Positions 17,349 through 25,675 of a stretch of DNA of 64,000 nucleotides are shown here, piece after piece. A program made the position numbers and the translations under genes. This stretch comes from Ruegeria arenilitoris. GTDB taxonomy: Bacteria > Pseudomonadota > Alphaproteobacteria > Rhodobacterales > Rhodobacteraceae. The notes beneath the pieces were generated by a model. It had not been told where the DNA came from and searched no databases. It saw only the letters and a list, made by a program, of their open reading frames with translations. The number at the start of each line of letters is the position of its first letter. The first letter of the stretch is position 1. The DNA is taken from NCBI RefSeq assembly GCF_013032855.1, contig NZ_WQDA01000003.1, positions 620,001 through 684,000 of the forward strand. The letters are read 5' to 3'.

Positions 17349-18847
17349 TCGACGCTCTGGCCCAGTTTCATTTCCTGCGCCCCTACTGGTTGCTGCTGTT
17401 GCTGCCTATTGCCGCTGTCTGGCGGCTGACCCGGCCGCGCAGATCGGGCAGCTCGGACCTGCCTGCGGGCATCGCGCCCCACCTGGCGCAGGCACTGCGT
17501 CTGGGGGCCCAAGATCAACGGCGAGTCGGTCCGCCGGACCTCGCCGCGCTCGCCGCCGGCCTTCTGACCCTTGCCGTGGCGGGGCCGACATGGTCACGGG
17601 CGCCGAACCCTCTGATCGCGGACACCGCGCCGCTGGTGATCGCGCTCAAGGTCACCGACAGCATGGAGGAGGCCGACCTGGCGCCGTCACGGCTGGACCG
17701 TGCAAAGTTGAAGATCACCGATCTGATCAACACCCGCGCAGGTGCGCCCACCGCCCTGATCGCCTATGCCGGAACGGCGCACCGGGTCGCGCCGCTGACC
17801 GAAGACGCCAACATCCTGCGCCCCTTGCTCGAAGGGTTGACCCCGGCGGTCATGCCGGTCGCGGGCGATGCCGCCGGTGACGCGCTGACGCTGGCGCAGG
17901 ACATTCTGGGCGATCAGACAGGCACAGGCGCGGTTCTCTTCGTACTCGACGATATCGATCCGCAACAGGTTTCCGCGTTGGGACAATCTGATACCCCTTT
18001 GTTTTTTCTGACAATGCTTCCGAATGGCCGCCAGATTCCGCAACTGGACGGCCTGCGCAGCGCCACGATCGTTCCCTTCTCGGGCGACGACCGTGACGTC
18101 TCCCGGCTGAACCGCGCGATCACCCGCAGTTTTTCCGCGGCATTGGGCGAGGATGACCGCGTCGACTGGCAGGACCGCGCCTGGATCCTGGCCTGGCCCG
18201 TCGCCTTGATCGCGCTGCTGTGGTTCCGACGCGGCTGGGTCATCCGCTGGGGGTTTGTGACATTGCTGTTACTGCCACCGACCGGCGCGCGCGCAGACGG
18301 TTGGCGGGACTGGTTCCTGACCCCGGACCAGCAGGGCCAGATCGCCATGAACCGCAAGGACTACGCCGCCGCCAGCACGCTGTTTAACGATCCGTATCAC
18401 CGAGGCTACGCCCAGTTGAAAGCCGGGCAATATGCCGAAGCCTCCGAGACCTTTGCCCAGCTTTCCACGCCCGAAGCAGCGTTTGCCGAAGGCATGGCCC
18501 GCATCCGAAATCGAGAGTATCGCCCGGCCATCGCAGCCTTTGAAACCGCGCTGGAGCGCCGCCCGGATTGGCCGGAGGCCGCGTACAACCTGGCCGTCGC
18601 CCAGGCCATTCTGGCCGAGGTCGAATCCACCCGCGAGCAATCCGATACCGGCGAGGAGGCGGGCATCGGGGCGGATGACGTGGTGTTCGACAACGAAGCC
18701 GGTTTGGGCGCGGACACCACGCAACAGGCCGAGACCGGGGACGCCGCGCCCTTGTCGGCCGACCAGTGGATCAGCGCCATCGACACCGACATGCAGGACT
18801 TCCTGCGCAGCCGGTTTGTTCTTGAAAATCAGGAGCGTTCCCAATGA
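17345..18847 (+). CDS. BatB/BatC-like protein: degenerate VWA domain fused to TPR region
   Basis: This 500-residue protein has N-terminal membrane helices, a VWA-like domain (about 93-270), a further hydrophobic pair (about 275-320), and TPR repeats (about 330-430: YAQLKAGQYAEASETFAQL, RNREYRPAIAAFETALERRPDWPEAAYNLAVAQA). It therefore joins BatB and BatC roles in one chain. The MIDAS position reads LKVTDSM at residues 101-107, where BatA has VDISGSM: the first metal Asp is replaced by Lys102. Metal binding is therefore doubtful. The acidic C-terminus ends four bases into the batD start. Confidence 0.85.
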   Translation: MIDALAQFHFLRPYWLLLLLPIAAVWRLTRPRRSGSSDLPAGIAPHLAQALRLGAQDQRRVGPPDLAALAAGLLTLAVAGPTWSRAPNPLIADTAPLVIALKVTDSMEEADLAPSRLDRAKLKITDLINTRAGAPTALIAYAGTAHRVAPLTEDANILRPLLEGLTPAVMPVAGDAAGDALTLAQDILGDQTGTGAVLFVLDDIDPQQVSALGQSDTPLFFLTMLPNGRQIPQLDGLRSATIVPFSGDDRDVSRLNRAITRSFSAALGEDDRVDWQDRAWILAWPVALIALLWFRRGWVIRWGFVTLLLLPPTGARADGWRDWFLTPDQQGQIAMNRKDYAAASTLFNDPYHRGYAQLKAGQYAEASETFAQLSTPEAAFAEGMARIRNREYRPAIAAFETALERRPDWPEAAYNLAVAQAILAEVESTREQSDTGEEAGIGADDVVFDNEAGLGADTTQQAETGDAAPLSADQWISAIDTDMQDFLRSRFVLENQERSQ

Positions 18848-20070
18848 GGTACTTCGCGCTCTTGATGCTGCTTCTGTGGCCCGCCCAGGCTTCGGCGCAA
18901 GCACCAGACATCCAGCCCCGCGTCACGATCGAAGTGCCACCGGATCCGACAATCGTCGGCCAGCACGCTATCGTTCGCCTGAAGGTGCTGGTGCCGACCT
19001 ACATGCCAAATCCGCCGGTCTTTCCATCGCTTGAACAGGAAAACCTTCTGGTACGCCTGCCCGATCGCGCTTCGGGGCCGGTCAGCGAGAGCGTCGAAGG
19101 CCAAACATGGTCCGGGGTTCAGCGCAGCTATCGGCTGTATCCGTTGGCCCCCGGTACGTATGAATTTGCGGCGGCCGAGGTGCAGGTGACATTTGCCGAT
19201 CCCGAAACCAACGATCCCGTTCAGGTCTCGGTTCCCCTGCCTGCCGTTCGCCTGACAGTCGGGATTCCTGACGCAGCCCGAGGATTGGATCCCCTGATAA
19301 TCGCTGACGGGTTCGAACTGTCGCAGGAGATTGAGGGCGATACCAGCCTTCAAACCGGAGACGCACTGACCCGCACCCTGACGGCAAAGATCACCGGAAC
19401 GACCCCGATCATGATCCCGCCTTTGTTGCCCGAGATCGAGGACCCATTGTTGCGAGCCTATCCCAATGAGCCCCGATTGACGGAAACCGAAGACCGGGGT
19501 GTTTTGTCCGGCCAACGAACCGACCGCGTGACCTATGTGGCTCAGGACGGCGGACAGACCCAATTGCCGGCTGTCGAGATCGATTGGTTCAACCTCAAGA
19601 CCAACAAGGTTGAAACTGCGCGCGCCGATTCCGTCGACCTCGTTCTTGCGCCGCCGCCTTGGCAGCCTCCGGACCGGGAAACCGTTCTGCAGCTGGTCGG
19701 CTATTTCTTCATTGGGGTCGTGATATTATGGTTTGTTTTTCGCAAACTACATCCGGTTCTTTTGGCACGCTGGGCAGCGGCCAGGCAACGCAGGCTGGCC
19801 TCGGCAGCGCATGCCTTTTCGGAACTCAAGCAGGCTGTGCGCCGACAAGACTTGGCCCGTGTTTATCAAAAGTTGGAAGTCTGGAAACGGCGACTGGCCG
19901 ACCCGCCAGACACTGCTGAATTCGAGGCTTCTCTGGCCGAAATCGGCGCGTCCAGATATGGCGGCGGCGATCAGCAAGCGGAAAACTGGAGCAAGGTCCG
20001 AGATTGCCTTGACCGTATCGCCCGCCCCCTAGGCCACTCTCAATCCGCTTTGCCTCAGCTCAATCCCTGA
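18844..20070 (+). CDS. BatD-like protein
   Basis: This 408-residue protein has a signal peptide (MRYFALLMLLLWPAQASAQ), a long periplasmic region of Ig-like beta domains (RVTIEVPPDPTIVGQHAIVRLKV, LYPLAPGTYEFAAAEVQV), one membrane helix near residue 290 (VGYFFIGVVILWFVF) and a basic cytoplasmic tail. This is the BatD layout at the end of Bat operons. It overlaps the preceding gene by four bases. Two terminator-like hairpins follow. Confidence 0.8.
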   Translation: MRYFALLMLLLWPAQASAQAPDIQPRVTIEVPPDPTIVGQHAIVRLKVLVPTYMPNPPVFPSLEQENLLVRLPDRASGPVSESVEGQTWSGVQRSYRLYPLAPGTYEFAAAEVQVTFADPETNDPVQVSVPLPAVRLTVGIPDAARGLDPLIIADGFELSQEIEGDTSLQTGDALTRTLTAKITGTTPIMIPPLLPEIEDPLLRAYPNEPRLTETEDRGVLSGQRTDRVTYVAQDGGQTQLPAVEIDWFNLKTNKVETARADSVDLVLAPPPWQPPDRETVLQLVGYFFIGVVILWFVFRKLHPVLLARWAAARQRRLASAAHAFSELKQAVRRQDLARVYQKLEVWKRRLADPPDTAEFEASLAEIGASRYGGGDQQAENWSKVRDCLDRIARPLGHSQSALPQLNP

Positions 20071-20182
20071 CGCGGCTGCCAATTACTTACCTTACGTCAA
20101 CCCAATCTGAGCCAAATCCCAGGGCGCTATCTTCAAACATAAGTATTTTTAGATTGGTCTTTGTGATAGTTATCAATTGCCT

Positions 20183-20211
20183 AGAGGGGCTTGTCTTGAT
20201 TCCCCCTTTTT
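20183..20211 (+). terminator. intrinsic terminator 1 after the Bat operon
   Basis: The arms AGAGGGG and CCCCTTT (one G-T pair) are separated by about 13 bases and run into a T5 tract (20207-20211). It lies 113 bases after the batD stop. Confidence 0.5.
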
Positions 20212-20258
20212 GCCGAACCGCCTGACCTGCGAAGGGCGTGTTGAATGATTGACGGATC

Positions 20259-20281
20259 GGGGGACGCATTTTCCCCTTTTT
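20259..20281 (+). terminator. second terminator-like hairpin, 48 bases before the arylsulfatase start
   Basis: The arms GGGGGA and TCCCCT (outer pair G-T) with a 7-base loop are followed by T5 (20277-20281). Its 3' arm repeats that of terminator 1 at a 70-base offset. Because it sits just before the sulfatase ribosome binding site, it is either the second of a tandem pair or a leader attenuator. Confidence 0.5.
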
Positions 20282-20328
20282 GACTTTCCTGCAAGGCCGT
20301 TTTTGCCTGACCACATAAGGAGAAAAAG

Positions 20329-21939
20329 ATGTCATCACAGGGAAATTTAACGCATCTATGGCGCAGAGGACTGCGACGATTGGCAGTTGCTACGGTTTCT
20401 GTCGCGCTGGCCGCGCCGGCCTGGGCGCAAGATCAGAAACCCAACATTCTGGTCATCTGGGGCGACGACATCGGTCAGTCGAACATCTCGGCCTATACCA
20501 AAGGCATGATGGGATACCGTACGCCCAATATCGACCGGGTCGCGAATGAAGGTATGATCTTCACCGACTATTATGGTGAGCAGTCCTGTACCGCAGGGCG
20601 GTCGTCTTACATCATGGGTCAGTCAGTGTTCCGCACAGGGCTGTCGAAGGTTGGCCTGCCAGGTGCCGATCTTGGTATGCAGGTCGAAGATCCGACCATT
20701 GCTGGGTTGTTGAAGGACCACGGCTATGCCACCGGTCAATTCGGCAAGAACCACCTGGGCGACAAAGATGAACATCTTCCGACAAACCACGGATTTGACG
20801 AGTTTTTCGGAAATCTCTACCACCTGAACGCGGAAGAGGAGCCCGAGAACGAAGACTATCCGGGTGACACCGTTTTGCCCGATGGCCGGACTTTCCGCGA
20901 AGCCTTTGGTCCCCGTGGCGTCATCAAGTCCAAGGCCGACGGAACCATCGAAGATACCGGACCGCTGACCAAGAAGCGGATGGAGACCGTGGATGAGGAA
21001 ACGGTGGCTGCGGCGATCGACTTCATCAAGCGGGCCCACGAGCAAGGCCAGCCCTTCTATGTCTGGTGGAACGGAACGCGCATGCACTTCCGCACTCATG
21101 TCAAAGACGAGATGCGCCAGCAGGCCAATGACTTGACCGGACGTGTGATGGACGAATACTCGGCCGGCATGATCGAACATGACATGCATGTGGGCCAGTT
21201 GCTCGATCTGCTGGACGAGTTGGGCATCGCCGACAACACGATCGTTCATTACTCGACAGACAACGGACCGCACTACAATACGTGGCCCGATGCTGCTTCC
21301 ACGCCGTTCTGGGGCGAAAAGAACACCAACTGGGAAGGCGGCTGGCGCGTGCCCTCGATGGTGCGTTGGCCCGGCAAGATCGAACCCGGTTCGGTCACCA
21401 ACGAGATCGTGCATCACATGGACTGGCTTCCGACCTATCTGGCGGCGGCCGGAGACCCCGAGATCAAGGACAAGCTGAAGGCAGGCTATTCGTCCTCGGG
21501 GATGGGTCGCGACTACAAGGTGCATCTGGACGGCTACAACATCCTGCCGCTCTTGACGGGTGAAACCACAGAAAGCCCGCGCAAGGAGATCTTCTATTTC
21601 TCGGATGACGGCGACATGACGGCGCTGCGCTTCGGAGACTGGAAGCTGATCTTCCTGGAGCAGAAGGCCTGGGCCACCCTGCGCGCCTGGATGGAGCCGT
21701 GGACCGAACTGCGCGTTCCGATCATCGTGAATCTGCGCCGCGATCCCTATGAACGCGGATATCGCACGTCCAACACCTACTACGACTGGATGATCGACCG
21801 CGTGTATTTCCTGGTGCCCGCGCAGCAATACGTGGCGAATTTCCTCGCAACCTTCCAGGAGTTCCCGCCGCGCCAGAAGGCGGCGAGCTTCAGCCTGGAT
21901 CAGGTGATGGAAAAGATGCTGACGCCGACCAACAACTGA
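20329..21939 (+). CDS. periplasmic arylsulfatase
   Basis: This 536-residue protein has a twin-arginine-poor but clear signal peptide (cleavage near AWA-Q, residue 33). Sulfatase motifs follow: NILVIWGDDIG (metal Asp46, Asp47), QSCTAGRSSY with Cys87 in the CxAxR signature that matures to formylglycine, GKNHLGD, and STDNGPHYNTWPDAASTPFWGEKNTNWEGG. It should hydrolyse sulfate esters in the periplasm. No formylglycine-generating enzyme is in the window, so maturation depends on a gene elsewhere. AAGGAG precedes the ATG. A hairpin separates it from the periplasmic HAD gene. Confidence 0.9.
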   Translation: MSSQGNLTHLWRRGLRRLAVATVSVALAAPAWAQDQKPNILVIWGDDIGQSNISAYTKGMMGYRTPNIDRVANEGMIFTDYYGEQSCTAGRSSYIMGQSVFRTGLSKVGLPGADLGMQVEDPTIAGLLKDHGYATGQFGKNHLGDKDEHLPTNHGFDEFFGNLYHLNAEEEPENEDYPGDTVLPDGRTFREAFGPRGVIKSKADGTIEDTGPLTKKRMETVDEETVAAAIDFIKRAHEQGQPFYVWWNGTRMHFRTHVKDEMRQQANDLTGRVMDEYSAGMIEHDMHVGQLLDLLDELGIADNTIVHYSTDNGPHYNTWPDAASTPFWGEKNTNWEGGWRVPSMVRWPGKIEPGSVTNEIVHHMDWLPTYLAAAGDPEIKDKLKAGYSSSGMGRDYKVHLDGYNILPLLTGETTESPRKEIFYFSDDGDMTALRFGDWKLIFLEQKAWATLRAWMEPWTELRVPIIVNLRRDPYERGYRTSNTYYDWMIDRVYFLVPAQQYVANFLATFQEFPPRQKAASFSLDQVMEKMLTPTNN

Positions 21940-21960
21940 TAAAGGTCGGTTCTACTCTCG

Positions 21961-21995
21961 AGGGTCGCCGGCTTGATCGGCGACCCTCATTTCTT
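21961..21995 (+). terminator. hairpin between arylsulfatase and HAD genes
   Basis: A perfect 10-bp stem (AGGGTCGCCG / CGGCGACCCT) with a 7-base loop is followed by a weak pyrimidine run (CATTTCTTT). It lies in the 75-base gap before the HAD gene and may act as a partial terminator or processing site. Confidence 0.6.
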
Positions 21996-22014
21996 TGATG
22001 CGAAAGGATATTTC

Positions 22015-22989
22015 ATGTTCCGCCTGATCTTCTCAGCCGCCGTTTTCGCGTTGCCTGCGGGCCTTGCGGCGGACCCTCTGCCCAGTTGGACCGACAGTCC
22101 GGCCAAGGAACGGATCATCGCCTTTGTCGATACGGTGACGACGCCGAACTCGGACGGCTATGTCACCCCTGCAGACAGGGTGGCGGTGTTTGACAATGAC
22201 GGGACGCTCTGGGCCGAGCAGCCGGTATATTTCCAGTTCATCTACGCCATGGATGAGTTGGCCGAGATGGCGCAGGACGACCCCTCGATCCTGACCACGC
22301 CGACCTTGGAGGCCGCGGCCAAGGGCGACGCTGAAACCGTGCTGAAGGGCGGTGAAGATGCCTTGATCGAAGTCGTCAGCGCCACGCATTCGGGGCTCAG
22401 CGTCGATGCCTTCCAGGCTTCCGTCGCCGAATGGCTCCAGACGGAACGCCATCCCGATACGGGGCTGGCCTATGACCAGATGACGTATCAGCCCATGGTC
22501 GAACTGCTCCGGTATCTGCGCGACGAGGGGTTCACGACCTACATAGTTTCGGGCGGAGGCCTGCATTTCATGCGCGTGTTCGCCGAGGACGCCTATGGGA
22601 TACCGCCCAACCAGATTTTGGGTACCTATGCGGACAGCACCTACGAACTTGTCGACGGCACGCCCACGATCATGAAGGCGCCCGCGCTGGCGTTCATCGA
22701 CGACAAGGAGGGCAAGCCAATCAACATCGAGCGTACGATCGGGAAACGCCCGATCCTGGCGGTCGGGAACTCGGACGGTGATTTTGCCATGCTGGAATGG
22801 ACCACCGCCGGCGACGGGCCGCGGATGGGCGTTCTGATCCACCACACAGATGCCGAACGGGAATGGGCCTATGATCGCGGCAGCCACATCGGGCGGCTTG
22901 TCGACGGGCTGGACAAAGGCCCAGAAATGGGCTGGGTTATCGTGGATATGGCCAAAGACTGGTCCCGGGTTTTCACCGGCTCGAACTAA
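22015..22989 (+). CDS. periplasmic HAD-family phosphatase
   Basis: The start at 22015 (MFRLIFSAAVFALPAG, 324 residues) has AAAGGA upstream and gives a signal peptide; the longer frame from 21973 would mask it. HAD motifs: VAVFDNDGTLW (DxDGT nucleophile), YIVSGGG (motif II), and AVGNSDGDFAML (motif IV). It resembles exported phosphoserine-phosphatase-like HAD proteins that follow arylsulfatases. It would act on a phosphoester in the periplasm; the substrate is unknown. It sits between the sulfatase and cardiolipin synthase genes on one strand. Confidence 0.85.
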   Translation: MFRLIFSAAVFALPAGLAADPLPSWTDSPAKERIIAFVDTVTTPNSDGYVTPADRVAVFDNDGTLWAEQPVYFQFIYAMDELAEMAQDDPSILTTPTLEAAAKGDAETVLKGGEDALIEVVSATHSGLSVDAFQASVAEWLQTERHPDTGLAYDQMTYQPMVELLRYLRDEGFTTYIVSGGGLHFMRVFAEDAYGIPPNQILGTYADSTYELVDGTPTIMKAPALAFIDDKEGKPINIERTIGKRPILAVGNSDGDFAMLEWTTAGDGPRMGVLIHHTDAEREWAYDRGSHIGRLVDGLDKGPEMGWVIVDMAKDWSRVFTGSN

Positions 22990-23012
22990 AGCGCGGAAAG
23001 GTCGGCACACAC

Positions 23013-24425
23013 ATGTGGACATTCATCGCCTCGCTGTCCGTCTTTGCCATCTACTGTGTAGCGGTGTTTTTCGCAGTACGGGCCGCCCAGACGGCGCGCA
23101 CCCCGCAGGGTGCCGTGGGATGGGTGGTGTTTCTGCTTTCGGCACCGTTTCTGGCGGTGCCGCTATACCTGTTTCTGGGACATCACCGGTTCAAAGGGTA
23201 TCGGATCGCCCGCAAGGAAAGCGAGCGCGTGGTCGAAGGGATCCGCAGCTTTGCCGATCACTCGAAACCCGATCCAGCGACGCTGACCGTCAATCCGCGC
23301 CCGTTTGAAGCGCTGGCTCACCTGCCCCTGTCCCGCGGCAACGGGGCCGAACTGTTGATCGACGGAGAGGCGACGTTCCAATCCATCTTCCGCGCGATCG
23401 ATGCGGCCAAAAACTACGTCCTCATTCAGTTCTACATCGTGCGCGATGACGCGCTGGGGCTGGAACTGCAAGACAGGCTGATCGATGCGGCCAAACGCGG
23501 GGTCAGCGTCCGGTTCATGACTGACGCAGTAGGCAGCTATGGCCTGCCGTCCTCATACCTGGAGGAGCTGCGCGCGGCCGGTGTGGATGTCGCTGATCCA
23601 CGCGACCAGCGCGGGCCGAAGTTCCGGTTTCAGTTGAACTACCGCAACCACCGCAAGACCGTGATCATCGACGGCGAAACCGGGTTCATCGGCGGGCACA
23701 ATGTGGGCGTCGAATACCTGGGACAGGACCCCTATTTCGGCCGCTGGCGGGACACCCACATCAAGATGACCGGCCATATCGTTCGTCAGTTGCAGCTGAT
23801 TTTCACCGAGGACTGGCACTGGGCCCGCGGAGAAGACCTGATTGACGTGCTGGACTGGGCCGGATCGGAATCCGATCAGGACATGAACGCGCTGCTGGTC
23901 GCCACCGGACCGGGCGACGCGACTGAAACGGGGTCATTGATGTTCTTTTCCACGATCGCTGCGGCACAGGAGCGGTTGTGGATCGCATCACCCTATTTCG
24001 TGCCGGATATCGACGTGATGACGGCACTGGAACATGCCGCACTGCGCGGCGTCGACGTCCGCATTCTGGTGCCGGACATGATCGACCACCGCCTGCCCTG
24101 GTTGGCCGCCTTTGCCTATTTCGATGAAATCCGGGATTCCGGCGTGCGCGTATTCCGCTATACCGACGGGTTCATGCACCAAAAGGTAATTCTGGTGGAC
24201 GACACGTTGGCCGCAGTTGGCACCACCAACCTGGACAACCGCTCGTTCCGTCTGAATTTCGAAGCGATGGCGCTGTTCTTCGACAACCGGGCAGCCGCTG
24301 CCGCCGAGGACATGCTGAAGACCGATTTCGAAGCCAGCTACGAAATGTCCAGAAGCCTCGCCCAGCAACCGCCGCATATCCGCTATGGCGCGCCTTTGGC
24401 GCGGCTGTTCTCGCCGATCCTCTAG
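23013..24425 (+). CDS. cls: cardiolipin synthase (phospholipase D family)
   Basis: This 470-residue protein has two N-terminal membrane helices (about 3-22 and 33-52) and two HKD motifs: NHRKTVIIDGETGFIGGHNVG and MHQKVILVDDTLAAVGTTNLDNRS. This is the ClsA layout, which condenses phosphatidylglycerol into cardiolipin at the inner membrane. It follows the HAD gene by 23 bases. Its TAG stop lies in a CTAG shared with the stop of the opposite-strand channel gene. Confidence 0.92.
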   Translation: MWTFIASLSVFAIYCVAVFFAVRAAQTARTPQGAVGWVVFLLSAPFLAVPLYLFLGHHRFKGYRIARKESERVVEGIRSFADHSKPDPATLTVNPRPFEALAHLPLSRGNGAELLIDGEATFQSIFRAIDAAKNYVLIQFYIVRDDALGLELQDRLIDAAKRGVSVRFMTDAVGSYGLPSSYLEELRAAGVDVADPRDQRGPKFRFQLNYRNHRKTVIIDGETGFIGGHNVGVEYLGQDPYFGRWRDTHIKMTGHIVRQLQLIFTEDWHWARGEDLIDVLDWAGSESDQDMNALLVATGPGDATETGSLMFFSTIAAAQERLWIASPYFVPDIDVMTALEHAALRGVDVRILVPDMIDHRLPWLAAFAYFDEIRDSGVRVFRYTDGFMHQKVILVDDTLAAVGTTNLDNRSFRLNFEAMALFFDNRAAAAAEDMLKTDFEASYEMSRSLAQQPPHIRYGAPLARLFSPIL

Positions 24426-24856
24426 GTCAGGAACCGTTCCTGGAACACGCGCGTCATCAGCGCGACCATGAATGCTGTGGAAAGACCAAAGGCCAACAAT
24501 CCGGTGACCGAGGCAAAGGCCCCGAAAATCCGCAAGCCCTCGCCCAATACAATGTCGCCATAGCCCAGCGTCGTGAAGGTCACGAGCGAAAAATAAAGGG
24601 CCGAGTTCCAGTCCGGCAGGACATCTCCCATCACCCAGACGATCGCCCAGATCCACACCTGAATCGTATGCGTCGCCACGATGACGGCCAGCGCCAAGGC
24701 GATCGGGCCTGCCGTGGGCAGAAAGGTTCCCTGCCCTTCCCATCTGTCGATCACCTTGCGCACCATGATGGTGCACCATGTGAGCAGCCCGATCTCGATC
24801 AGGAAACACAGCCCCAGATAGAAGCTGCCCCAAAGGATCTGCTGCGACAATGTCAT
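24422..24856 (-). CDS. two-TM potassium channel-like protein
   Basis: This 144-residue protein has four hydrophobic segments; the pore loop between the last two carries FTTLGYGDI, the K+ channel selectivity filter. There is no visible nucleotide-binding or RCK domain, so it is a minimal Ion_trans_2 channel. The ATG at 24856 is preferred because AGGG lies seven bases upstream; an ATG at 24871 (five residues longer) is possible. It converges with cls, the two stop codons sharing CTAG at 24422-24425. Confidence 0.8.
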   Translation of the reverse strand: MTLSQQILWGSFYLGLCFLIEIGLLTWCTIMVRKVIDRWEGQGTFLPTAGPIALALAVIVATHTIQVWIWAIVWVMGDVLPDWNSALYFSLVTFTTLGYGDIVLGEGLRIFGAFASVTGLLAFGLSTAFMVALMTRVFQERFLT

Positions 24857-25027
24857 GGTGATACCCTGCATCGGCCCGGAAACTGAAACTGCACAATGGC
24901 GGCTCTGCTCTCAAGGCACAAGGCCGGACAGCGGGCGGTCATGCGACGAAAAGAACCGAAACTTTTTGAAGGCTGGACAGCGGATCGGCGCGCCGCACAT
25001 TGTAGAGCGCACCAGGTGAGACTGATC

Positions 25028-25675
25028 ATGTTGTTGGAAATACAGAATATCCACAAAACCTACCCGCGCGGGCGGCCTGTCCTGAACGACGTATCGTTGT
25101 CGCTGGAACGCGGTCAGACGCTTGCCATCACCGGCGAAAGTGGCAGCGGCAAAAGCACGTTGCTGAACCTTGCCGGCGCGCTCGACAGTTTTGACAGCGG
25201 TGAGATCGTTTTGGATGGCACGGCGTTGTCGCGACTGGACGATCGCGGCCGCGCATTGCTACGGCGCGAAGACGTGTCCCTGGTGTTCCAGCAATTCAAT
25301 CTGATCCCGTCGCTGACGGTTGCGCAGAACCTGTCATTTCATGCCCGGCTGGCAAATCGCGTTGACCCCGAGTGGCTCGCGCATCTGACCGCGACGCTCG
25401 GTCTCGCCGATTTGACCCAACGCTATCCCGAACATCTGTCGGGCGGCCAGCAACAGCGGGTCGCGATTGGCCGGGCCCTTGCCGTCAGGCCCAAGCTGCT
25501 GCTGGCGGACGAGCCGACGGGAAACCTGGACGAGACTGCAAGCGCGGCGGTTCTGGACCTGATGCTGTCCTTGGTTGCGGATACCGGGGCAGCCCTGCTG
25601 TTGGTCACGCATTCGCCCGTGATTGCGGCCCAGCTTGATCGAACGGCACATCTTGCAAACGGGCGGATCGCATGA
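25028..25675 (+). CDS. ABC transporter ATP-binding protein (YbbA/LolD/AttE type)
   Basis: From ATG 25028 (MLLEIQNIHKTYPRG, 215 residues; AGGTGAG upstream), this is a compact MacB/LolD-class ATPase. Walker A is GESGSGKST, the Q-loop is VFQQFNLIPSLTV, the signature is LSGGQQQR, Walker B is LLLADEPTGNLD, and the H-loop is VTHS. The GTG/TTG frame extending to 24896 is not supported. It overlaps the permease start (ATGA at 25672-25675), so the pair is coupled. It should power a mechanotransmission or lipoprotein-handling exporter rather than a classical importer. Confidence 0.9.
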   Translation: MLLEIQNIHKTYPRGRPVLNDVSLSLERGQTLAITGESGSGKSTLLNLAGALDSFDSGEIVLDGTALSRLDDRGRALLRREDVSLVFQQFNLIPSLTVAQNLSFHARLANRVDPEWLAHLTATLGLADLTQRYPEHLSGGQQQRVAIGRALAVRPKLLLADEPTGNLDETASAAVLDLMLSLVADTGAALLLVTHSPVIAAQLDRTAHLANGRIA

